NCBI GenBank assembly: GCA_034638255.1
Contig: JAWPGT010000056.1
Span: 78,501-142,500 of the forward strand
Length of the DNA: 64,000 nt
Direction: 5' to 3'
Source: Coprinus comatus
Taxonomy: Eukaryota; Basidiomycota; Agaricomycetes; Agaricales; Agaricaceae
Made by a program: the position numbers and the translations under genes
Part shown: one piece after another, positions 37,941-45,571 of the stretch
Numbering within the stretch: the first letter of the stretch is position 1
How the letters are laid out: each line of letters opens with the position of its first letter
Notes under the pieces: model-generated
What the model saw: only the letters and a program-made list of their open reading frames with translations
Told to the model about the DNA's origin: nothing
The model's database searches: none

Positions 37941-39178
37941 TTACTTCCTTCCTTAAGGGGAATGTCCTCATTCTCAACTTCAGAGGTCTCTGCAAGGGGA
38001 GCCAGTGATGTTGGCCTCGGCGACGGGGTCGTAGTCTTCTCCAAAGTCTCGTCCAAAGTCTTCTTGATTTGATCCAGTACTCTGGCGTGAGTGGCGGCGT
38101 GCTTGGCGAGAGTGGGAATGGCATCGATGATGTCTTTCACTGCGAGATCCAGTCGGAATCGGGGTACGGGGTCCTGTCGATCGTGAGCGGCGTATCTCTG
38201 GTGGTTCATGAATGCTAGGACGCGTTGTCCCTCGATTGATTGGTCGTTGTGTCGGTTGCTGTTGTAAAAGTGTCCTATCTCCTTGTAGAATGTTACTGTC
38301 CGTTTTATCGGCAGGGCGGAGTTTAGGGTTTTGGATGTAGTGCTCCTCAATAACGGAGGTCGGGATGGTGTTGGAAGGGAGGCCTTTGTACTTGTTGCGG
38401 GAGCAATGCTTGGCATAGTGGCCTGGAGCAGTTTGCTTACAGTGGTTGCAGAAGTAACTTTCGCAATGTGGTAGGAAGTGGTTATGTCCGTTACATGCAG
38501 GGCACCGACGCTGTGTGGATTTAATTGGTGGCATGTATGGGGTCTGGGGACATTGGCTGGGAACGTTTGGTGGGATAGTAGGTTGGTCAGGTAGTAGCTT
38601 TCCTGAGTGGTCAGGTTCCGGGCCCATTGTTCGAGCATGTAGTGGTTCCTGAGGAGTGGTGTGAGTCGCTTCCGAGTCTCTAGAAAGGATTCCGTCCCTT
38701 CGAGTCTCAAGGTTGCTAGTGCTAACATATCGTGGTCCAAAACTAACGCTGAAGAGCGAAGGTCTTGAATTTCGGGATCTGTCAAGATCCTGGAAAAGCT
38801 GGTGGAGGCTAGCATGCTCTGGTTGTGAAAAACCATTCGATTGGAGTTTTTGACAAGTGTGGGCCAAGGTGTCCCAAAGGTACAGTTCCTTAGCTCTTTG
38901 AGGAAAGTAAGCAGATAGGTCTTCCCGAAGGGTGTGAAGGAGTGTGCGGCGTTCAGAGTTGTTTCGATGAACGGATTCGAGGTCAGCGATGTATGTTTCG
39001 CATGATAGTCGGAATCGAACAAGCTGAGTGTCAGGGGAATACGGGAGAGGGATGCGTGTGGTGGAACCATTGGCAGGAGCCAAGGTTTGGGTTGGGAGTA
39101 CGGTGGAGGGGGCATTGGTGATAGTAGTGATGGGTGTATTGGGAGGAGAGTAGAGCATTGAACTGGGGATTTGGTCAA
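37829..39178 (-). CDS. gypsy B third ORF, frame B (449 codons), downstream of pol
   Basis: An unusual ORF after pol in a gypsy element, open for 449 codons and ending inside the 3' LTR. It overlaps a second open frame (37980-39158) for almost its whole length. Segments that look protein-like in this frame are DPEIQDLRSSALVLDHD ... ETRKRLTPLLRNHYMLEQWA, and RTVTFYKEIGHFYNSN ... LDLAVKDIIDAIPTLAKHA ... VLDQIKKTLDETLEK. Comparing with the second copy at 63058-64000, most differences outside the knuckle region are silent in this frame. The polypurine tract is embedded in it (codes PLKEGSNV). Possibly the two frames are exons of one spliced protein. Function unknown; a nucleic-acid-binding accessory or second Gag is inferred. 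Confidence 0.55.
   Translation of the reverse strand: MTKSPVQCSTLLPIHPSLLSPMPPPPYSQPKPWLLPMVPPHASLSRIPLTLSLFDSDYHAKHTSLTSNPFIETTLNAAHSFTPFGKTYLLTFLKELRNCTFGTPWPTLVKNSNRMVFHNQSMLASTSFSRILTDPEIQDLRSSALVLDHDMLALATLRLEGTESFLETRKRLTPLLRNHYMLEQWARNLTTQESYYLTNLLSHQTFPANVPRPHTCHQLNPHSVGALHVTDITTSYHIAKVTSATTVSKLLQATMPSIAPATSTKASLPTPSRPPLLRSTTSKTLNSALPIKRTVTFYKEIGHFYNSNRHNDQSIEGQRVLAFMNHQRYAAHDRQDPVPRFRLDLAVKDIIDAIPTLAKHAATHARVLDQIKKTLDETLEKTTTPSPRPTSLAPLAETSEVENEDIPLKEGSNVTSPPKPPARTTTTEEDLFAIFPELIPNDDTMDDSA
37980..39158 (-). CDS. gypsy B third ORF, frame A (392 codons) with two zinc knuckles
   Basis: Starts at an ATG near 39158 and is open for 392 codons in a frame offset from 37829-39178. Shows DTQLVRFRLSCETYIADL, helical LLHTLREDLSAYFPQRAKEL, and two CCHC knuckles, CPACNGHNHFLPHC and CNHCKQTAPGHYAKHC, spaced as in fungal Gag-like proteins. 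C-terminal 100 residues are low-complexity Arg/Ser/Gln and look like the non-coding frame. The knuckles fix this frame as genuine for its middle part. Confidence 0.6.
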   Translation of the reverse strand: MLYSPPNTPITTITNAPSTVLPTQTLAPANGSTTRIPLPYSPDTQLVRFRLSCETYIADLESVHRNNSERRTLLHTLREDLSAYFPQRAKELYLWDTLAHTCQKLQSNGFSQPEHASLHQLFQDLDRSRNSRPSLFSVSFGPRYVSTSNLETRRDGILSRDSEATHTTPQEPLHARTMGPEPDHSGKLLPDQPTIPPNVPSQCPQTPYMPPIKSTQRRCPACNGHNHFLPHCESYFCNHCKQTAPGHYAKHCSRNKYKGLPSNTIPTSVIEEHYIQNPKLRPADKTDSNILQGDRTLLQQQPTQRPINRGTTRPSIHEPPEIRRSRSTGPRTPIPTGSRSERHHRCHSHSRQARRHSRQSTGSNQEDFGRDFGEDYDPVAEANITGSPCRDL

Positions 39179-42100
39179 AGTCTATGTCTCTCTTTATAAC
39201 TTTTTAGGATTGCTCCTGAATTGGTAAGATTCGATTCAGGCTCCCAAGAATCTTCCGTAGAAGAGTATCCTTTCCAATGAACAAGATACCGTCTTGTCCT
39301 CGGGGTTCCTCGGTGGTTCAGGATATTTTCGACTTCGTATTCTTCTTCTCCATTTACGATATCTGGAGGTGGTGCTGTAAACATTTTGCCATATACGTCA
39401 TTCTCTTTGACAGGAGTGAGGAGTTGGATATGGAATTTGTTGTGGATCCTCCACGTCATTGGTAACTCTAGCTCGTAGGTGGTTGTTCCTATTTTGCGTA
39501 GAATTTTGAAGGGGCCTTCTCGGCGCTGTGCCATTTTCTTCGATTTGTATTTGATTTGGAGGTTTCTGTTATCGAGCCAGACCCGTTGTCCTGGTTCTAG
39601 GGTTGGTAATGGTCTGTTCGATCGAGCGGCCATAAGTTGACGCATATGTTCATGAGCTTCTTGAGCCTGTTCTCTTGTTTGTTTGAGGTACTCAAATCGG
39701 GATGAGATAGATGGGATGTTTGAGGGTTCTTCCGTAGTATGGAATGTTTTTGGTGCATAGCCATACATTAGTTCGAATGGGGTTTGAGTGCGACCAGCAT
39801 GGGTACGGGAATTGTGTGTAAATTCGAGGATAGGCAGTGCTCGTGCCCAGGAGTTGGGATTTGCAGAGCAATAGATGGATAAGAATAGTTCGATCTCTTG
39901 ATTGAATCTTTCGGTTGATCCGTCGGATTGAGGATGATAGGCGGTCGAGTATGCGGGTTCTATATTTAGTTTTGAATAGAATTCTTGCATTGACTTGGCG
40001 ATGAATTGGGGTCCTCGATCTGAGATAACCTTTTCGGGAGTTCCGAATTTGGCGAATAACCGTTCTATCAATAGCTCGGCTATGTCATCGGCTGTGGCTG
40101 TTTTCGCAGTAGGAATAATTAATATCCCCTTTGTAAGTCCATGGTCCACTATGGACAATATAGAGTCATAGGGGCCGTCTGGAGGTAGATCCGTTATCAT
40201 GTCCATGGAGATTTGGGTGAATGGACGGATGGAAGCGGGTCCTTTTATGGGTTGTAAAGGTGCTTTGAGTGGGTGGCGATTGATCTTGTATTGTTGACAA
40301 GTTCCACAACCTTGAACGTAGTTGTGTACGAACGAGTTCATACCGGGCCAGTAACAGTATTGCTTTAGTTTTTGTAAAGTTTCTGTAATTCCTGGGTGTC
40401 CAGCGGTGATATGGTCGTGTACTCTTTGTAAAAGGGAACGTCGAAGAAGAAGATCATCGGGGATGACAATCTTATTCTGATAGCGGAGGAAACCATCGTC
40501 ATCGATGACGTATGTTTCAGGAATGGACGATGATCGTTGTTGAGTGACGTCTTTTATTTTCTGACCGATGAGGTCATCAATAATGGAGATTGACGTTTCT
40601 TGTAGATCGGTGGAGAATAATGACGGGGGTAATGCAGTTACGTCATGATTGTCGTCTCCAATCGGTACGTGATCAGGTCGTCGGGATAGATGATCGGCGG
40701 GACCATTTTTCTTGCCGGGAATATGTCGGATTTCAATGTTGAATCGTTGCATGTACGCTGTCCATCGTGCTTGTCGTCGGTTGAGATCTTGAGGGTTCTT
40801 CCAACGTTTAAGGTTTTCGTGATCAGACCATACAATGGTTTTGTGTGGTGATCCTTCGAAGTAGTGTCTCCACTCTGTGAGTGCTCGAATTATTGCGAGG
40901 AATTCTTGTTCTGAGCAATGATAGTTTCGTTCGGCGGGATTGAAACTTCGGCTGTGATAAGCAACTGGGTGCTTGACTCCATTGGTGTCTCGTTGTAGTA
41001 GGACAGCTCCTGTTGCGTATAGGGATGCATCGCATTCTATTTCAAACGGTTTAGTTTGATCGGCAACTGTGAGGATGGGCTGTGTGAGAAATCGCGCTTT
41101 CAGATCTTCGAATGAAGACTGGCATTCGGATGTCCAATCGAATACTTTAGTATTAGACATAAGAGCGTTAAGCGGATGTGCGAGGTTGGAGTAGTTTCGA
41201 ATGAATTTGCGGTAGAAGTTGCAAAATCCAATGAACTTGCGAACGTCTCGTACTGATTTGGGTACGGGCCATTGTTGGATGCCTTGTAATTTTGCGGGGT
41301 CCATGGCGACGTTGTTGGGAGTGATGATTACACCGAGATACTCGAGGTGTTGTTTTTCGAATTCGCATTTCTCTGTTTTGAGAAATAGATCATTCTTTAG
41401 GAGGATTCGTAGTACTTCTTTAGTGATACGGCGAAGTTCCTCTTTAGTTTTGGCATGAATGAGGATATCATCCATATAGACAATGACTTCTCCATCATCT
41501 ATCAGCTTTCTAAACAATGAGTCCATCATTGCTTGGAAGGTAGCTGGCGAGTTGCACATTCCAAAGAACATGACTGTGGGTTCGAAAAGTCCTTTAGTTG
41601 TTTTAAAAGCTCCTTTCCATTGATCTCCATCTTTTATGTGGATATTGTTATATCCTAGACGAACATCAAGTTTTGTGAACCATTTCGAATCTCTCAATTT
41701 GTCGAGTATTGATGAGATGAGGGGAATGGGATATGCGTTTTTGATAGTGTGTTGATTTAGATATCTGTAATCTTGACAGGGCCGTAGTTTTCCATCTTTC
41801 TTTCCTACAAAGAAGAAGGGGGAGGCCATAGGTGATTTTGAAGGTCGAATGTAACCTTTTTCAAGATTCTCTTTTAAGAAGGTGTCGAGTTCCTTCTCTT
41901 CTAGAGGTGATAACCGATATGGTTTAATTGAACGAGCTTCGAATGAATCTTCGAGTTCGATTTTATGATCCCAAGGTCGGGTTTGAGGAAAGCGTTCTGA
42001 TGCTTTCTTGTCAAAGAGTTTGTAGAATTCGGCGAACTCTTTAGGAACGACTTTCTTGGGGTCGTCTTGTTTCTTGTCACCAAATTGTTGAGCAATGGTG

Positions 42101-42666
42101 TTAGAGGATGATGTTTTGACGTTGATTTCAACTGAGTCTTCCTCGTCGAGGCAGATTTTGTTCAGTTGTGTGTCATCATCTGTAATGGTTTGAATTAGAT
42201 CAAGGTATATCTCGTCGCTTGATTCTTCTTCTCTCCATTTAAGTAATCTGTCAGACCAATTGATGTCTGGATTATTTTCCTGTAACCAGGGGAATCCTAA
42301 AATGATTCTAGGTTTTCCGAGACTGATTATTTTGGCTTCGATGGTTGTTTGTCGACCATTGACTGTACAGTTCAATGGGGAATAGAATGAACAAACACCA
42401 TTTTTGGTACCATCTGCATTGTAAGCAGTAATGGGTTTTAAGAGTTTCTTGACAGGCCATTGGTGTTGTTTAACCAAAGCTGGGTCAATAAAATTTCCTC
42501 CTGCTCCTGAGTCGATGAGGGCGAGGATATCCACGGTTTCTGAGTTGGCTACTGCACTGGAAGTTTGTGTGGGGGCGTAGATAGAGTTGGATCCATTTCC
42601 TCCGAGTTGTACAGCGTTGAGTGGAAGAGGAATAGAATATGATGATGTAGATGGGGCAGTAGACAC
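39175..42666 (-). CDS. gypsy B Pol polyprotein (PR-RT-RH-INT-chromodomain)
   Basis: Open frame of 1163 codons with no stop. Aspartic protease ALIDSGAGGNFID near residue 52. Reverse transcriptase: LRPCQDYRYLNQHTIKN and the active site VIVYMDDILIHA near 397. RNase H: PFEIECDASLYATGAVLL, EQEFLAIIRALTEWRHYF. Integrase: zinc HHCC from HDHITAGHPG to GCGTCQQYK, DDE residues in ISMDMI, SDRGPQFIAK and a Glu after HPQSDGSTERFN. Carboxy end: chromodomain EVENILNHR ... RYLVHWKGYSSTEDSWEPES, marking a chromovirus. The first codon in the open frame is not ATG; the frame overlaps gag by about 50 bases in the -1 sense, so expression is probably by -1 frameshift from Gag. Confidence 0.95.
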   Translation of the reverse strand: MSTAPSTSSYSIPLPLNAVQLGGNGSNSIYAPTQTSSAVANSETVDILALIDSGAGGNFIDPALVKQHQWPVKKLLKPITAYNADGTKNGVCSFYSPLNCTVNGRQTTIEAKIISLGKPRIILGFPWLQENNPDINWSDRLLKWREEESSDEIYLDLIQTITDDDTQLNKICLDEEDSVEINVKTSSSNTIAQQFGDKKQDDPKKVVPKEFAEFYKLFDKKASERFPQTRPWDHKIELEDSFEARSIKPYRLSPLEEKELDTFLKENLEKGYIRPSKSPMASPFFFVGKKDGKLRPCQDYRYLNQHTIKNAYPIPLISSILDKLRDSKWFTKLDVRLGYNNIHIKDGDQWKGAFKTTKGLFEPTVMFFGMCNSPATFQAMMDSLFRKLIDDGEVIVYMDDILIHAKTKEELRRITKEVLRILLKNDLFLKTEKCEFEKQHLEYLGVIITPNNVAMDPAKLQGIQQWPVPKSVRDVRKFIGFCNFYRKFIRNYSNLAHPLNALMSNTKVFDWTSECQSSFEDLKARFLTQPILTVADQTKPFEIECDASLYATGAVLLQRDTNGVKHPVAYHSRSFNPAERNYHCSEQEFLAIIRALTEWRHYFEGSPHKTIVWSDHENLKRWKNPQDLNRRQARWTAYMQRFNIEIRHIPGKKNGPADHLSRRPDHVPIGDDNHDVTALPPSLFSTDLQETSISIIDDLIGQKIKDVTQQRSSSIPETYVIDDDGFLRYQNKIVIPDDLLLRRSLLQRVHDHITAGHPGITETLQKLKQYCYWPGMNSFVHNYVQGCGTCQQYKINRHPLKAPLQPIKGPASIRPFTQISMDMITDLPPDGPYDSILSIVDHGLTKGILIIPTAKTATADDIAELLIERLFAKFGTPEKVISDRGPQFIAKSMQEFYSKLNIEPAYSTAYHPQSDGSTERFNQEIELFLSIYCSANPNSWARALPILEFTHNSRTHAGRTQTPFELMYGYAPKTFHTTEEPSNIPSISSRFEYLKQTREQAQEAHEHMRQLMAARSNRPLPTLEPGQRVWLDNRNLQIKYKSKKMAQRREGPFKILRKIGTTTYELELPMTWRIHNKFHIQLLTPVKENDVYGKMFTAPPPDIVNGEEEYEVENILNHRGTPRTRRYLVHWKGYSSTEDSWEPESNLTNSGAILKSYKERHRL

Positions 42667-42701
42667 AGATGGAAGAGAGTTAGACGTGGTGGCTAATCTC
42701 T

Positions 42702-43862
42702 TTAAGCAAAATCCTTGATTTCGCTGTTGAAATCGTCGTTCATGTTATCTTGGGAGAAGTAATCGTAGACGTCTGCTACTTCTTCTTCAGGGGCGGTTTC
42801 AATGAGGTTGTTGATCTGGCGTCGTAGATGGGGGTTTCGATTTTTGGTCGGGGCCTTCCTCTGGTTGTACGCCTGGCGAGGGATTGACCTCGGGCGATTA
42901 GGTGATGGGCCAGTTCGTCGAGCTGGGCATCGGTTGGCGAAATGGCCTGGTTTCTTGCAGAGGAAGCAGAGTCGATCTCTGAATAATTCCTTTTGTTCAC
43001 TTGTGAAGACTCTGTCGATGAATTGATTAAGGATTTCTCCGGGATCAATTTGAGATGGCTGAGGGGCTTCTTCTTCAAAGTCCTCCTGTTCATCGTGTAT
43101 GTTACAGAGTTCCTCTTCACCGTTGAGGCGAAGGTTATTGATTGCCTCTTCGATGTAGTCGACATCCATGGCGTACGGGTCTTTTGCGACCACGGGTGGT
43201 TGAACGTAACGCGGGATAGACTGCGGTTGACGAAAGTTTTGAGCCTGGCGATAGCGAGGGTTTTGACGTATTTGAGGGTTCCTTTGGGGATAGTGTGTCT
43301 GACGATAGTCTCGTTCAGACTGAAGTATGTGGCTGGCTGCGCGGGCAGCGCCTTTCCATGCTTCATAGGTATCGGCTGGCATGGCTCTGATGGCATACAT
43401 TCCAATTGTGGGTTCAAGACCCATTTTGAAGAGATGGATTTTGAGTGTGTCCTGTGTGATTTGTGCTTCAAGTGCGAGGGATTCGAATTCTGCGATGTAC
43501 TCGTGTACGTTGCGCATTCCTTGTTTAAACTTGGTAATCCGGGCCATGGCATCTGAGACATGGGTGGATGAGCGGAAGCTTGTGTCCAAGGCTTTGGTGA
43601 ATGCTGTGAAGGTTCCCAAATTGTAGGTTGAAGTCTTGTCGTCATATGCGCTTTCTGTGAAGGCATGTGCCCATGTGGCTGCCGGTCCAACCATAAGGGA
43701 AAGAGTGTATAGGATCTTTGTTTCGCTGTCATGGAATCGGGCTTGATCTGCTGCATAGTAGATTCCAAGTCGTTGTTTCCAATGACCGTAGGATGCGGTG
43801 TCTCCAGCGAATGGTGGGGGAACTGGGAGTTTGAGTGCTGGGACTGTGGTTGTGGAGGGCAT
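42702..43862 (-). CDS. gypsy B Gag (capsid and nucleocapsid)
   Basis: Gag protein of chromovirus B: capsid-like helical region (GHWKQRLGIYYAADQARF, LSLMVGPAATWAHAF, MARITKFKQGMRNVHEYIAE, FKMGLEPTIGMYAI) and one CCHC knuckle CFLCKKPGHFANRC. 386 codons from the ATG at 43862. The same frame is open further upstream to a stop near 44383 with a Pro/Ser/Asp-rich sequence (SSSEEDDSDDDDPPP) typical of a Gag N-terminus but no ATG, so initiation may be upstream through an intron, or non-AUG. A 514-codon frame on the same strand (42776-44320) is a shadow. Confidence 0.85.
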   Translation of the reverse strand: MPSTTTVPALKLPVPPPFAGDTASYGHWKQRLGIYYAADQARFHDSETKILYTLSLMVGPAATWAHAFTESAYDDKTSTYNLGTFTAFTKALDTSFRSSTHVSDAMARITKFKQGMRNVHEYIAEFESLALEAQITQDTLKIHLFKMGLEPTIGMYAIRAMPADTYEAWKGAARAASHILQSERDYRQTHYPQRNPQIRQNPRYRQAQNFRQPQSIPRYVQPPVVAKDPYAMDVDYIEEAINNLRLNGEEELCNIHDEQEDFEEEAPQPSQIDPGEILNQFIDRVFTSEQKELFRDRLCFLCKKPGHFANRCPARRTGPSPNRPRSIPRQAYNQRKAPTKNRNPHLRRQINNLIETAPEEEVADVYDYFSQDNMNDDFNSEIKDFA

Positions 43863-44473
43863 CTTTGAATTTGAGCTTGGCGAGCTGTTTGTAGTAGATG
43901 TGAGGGGATTTGGTGGAGCCGGGGGTAATGACGAAGTGTGTGGAGTTGTTGGGTTGGCGGGAGTTGGGATTGGTGTATGGATTCGAGATGGGATAATAAC
44001 TCTAGGTCTTCGAGGAGGGATTGGCGGGGGGTCGTCGTCGTCTGAGTCGTCTTCTTCGGATGAAGATTGTTGTTGTTTCTCTCTGTATTGCTGTTTTGAA
44101 GTTTCGCTAGATTGCGAACCTTGTCGTTGTATAGGACTAGGTTCTCCGAAAAGCTGAGATTGGGGAGGTACTGGTGGTTGTGTATAAAATGACGAGGTGG
44201 AGCGTCCAGAGTCTTGTGAGGTAGAGGCTTGGATCGGTCCGGGGATGTGAACTGGGAAGGGTTCGGTGGAAGGGGTTTCTCGGTAACGAGATCTACTTCG
44301 TTGAAGTTGTGACCTATCAAATTCCGGTTTAGGAACTGATGTTTGGCTGGTTCTTCGTTGTCGTGAAATGATGATTCAGAGTTGGTGGTTGCCCAAGAAT
44401 TGGTAGAGGTTTTTATAAAGGAGTGTGGGGGTGTAAGGAATGGATTGGGAATGGAAAAGGGAGAACTGCTGTC

Positions 44474-44578
44474 TAACAGCTTGATAATGCTCGCTTAGAG
44501 CTTTTACTGACTAACAGCTTGAGTGCTCGCTTAGAGCTTTTACTGACTTAACAGCTTGCGCTCGCTTAGAGCTTGACG
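44474..44578. repeat. three tandem repeats in gypsy B leader
   Basis: Units TAACAGCTTG(A)-TGCTCGCTTAGAGC-TTTTACTGAC repeat three times with shrinking length (about 38, 37 and 30 bases). Each contains a small hairpin GCTCGCTTAGAGC. Lies between the 5' LTR and gag. Confidence 0.75.
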
Positions 44579-44936
44579 GCCAGGGGTCCTAATTAAAGGG
44601 GCCTGACTACGACTTACTAAATGCGTAGATTTCAGCGATGTACAAACCCACCGCGGTCCGGTTGGCTAGGATTTCAAACACCTAGACTTCCCACTTTGCT
44701 CCGGCGAAGGAGTATCACTTTGTGAGCTGCGACGCGTTATACCAGGGATTAGCGGATATAACGACTACCAGTATACCACTAAGAGGTACCGGTTAGACCA
44801 GAACAAGTAACGCCGTTTCAAGTTCCAAGATGACGGGAATCGATTGACTGCCGGGTTTCGACAATCCTCCGTTCGGTTCCAAGGGGGAGAGACCGGATAA
44901 CCCTACCGGTCCAGTGAAAGGGAAGCTTTAATCTAA

Positions 44937-45571
44937 TGTTATGACCACGAACCGTTAAGCTGAACACTCCTGGAACTTAAACGCTAGAGTGCAGTCGTGT
45001 AGGAACGTGCGATCAATAAACACTCTGCTGCAATCTCAAGGCCTTTCAACCTAGTGACCGAGAGGTATGGAGACAGAGATGTATAAGGGCTACAACAGAA
45101 GAGATTAAAGCTTGAGGCTTTAATCGTCTACTACATCGAGTATTTATACTATTCTAGGGATGTACCTAATAATAGCTACTAACTAATTATAACCTAATAC
45201 TCGTCATCGCTTTATAATCTACTCCATACACAATGCTAGAACTGTCAACAGGAGTAGGTGAGACATCGGGGTCGGGGACTATTTACTCCATATACAATGA
45301 AAGATTAGTCAACAGGAGTAAAATGACGAAACAGATAACTAATACTGGAGCTGGGGAAATGTATACTTCTAAGCATAAGTGGAGTCTCATACTTAGTTCG
45401 ACGTTAGGTCATAACGATGTCATAGTGATGTCACTGTGATGTCACCGGGGAATGGTATGTCAAGCGGAGTCGTCCATGGTGTCGTCATTGGGAATGAGTT
45501 CGGGGAAGATGGCGAACAAGTCTTCCTCGGTGGTGGTGGTACGGGCCGGTGGTTTGGGTGGACTCGTAACA
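44937..45571 (-). repeat. gypsy B 5' LTR (635 bp)
   Basis: Near-identical to the copy at 37307-37940; one inserted T near 45387 is the only difference I see. Promoter for the element in minus-strand sense. Confidence 0.95.

Larger units (their letters stand above)
37307..45571 (-). mobile_element. Ty3/gypsy chromovirus B, young, inserted in Plavaka transposase
   Basis: 8265 bases, duplication AGTGC on both sides (37302-37306 and 45572-45576). LTRs of 634 and 635 bases differ, as far as I can read, by one inserted T near 37755/45387, so insertion is very recent. Order in element sense: LTR, about 550-base leader with repeats, gag, pol (-1 frame), a third ORF that runs into the 3' LTR. No premature stop was found in gag or pol. 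It interrupts the transposase exon between the codons for ...EAL and VRFHDARD. A truncated second copy lies at 63058-64000. Confidence 0.95.

Noticed and set aside
37789..38124. Several ORFs in gypsy B LTR and third ORF region
   Set aside because: Shadow frames of the third ORF; Arg/Pro-rich, no motif.
42776..44320. 514-codon minus-strand frame
   Set aside because: Overlaps the true gag frame, which has the capsid and CCHC motifs; this one is low-complexity His/Gln/Pro and lacks any motif.
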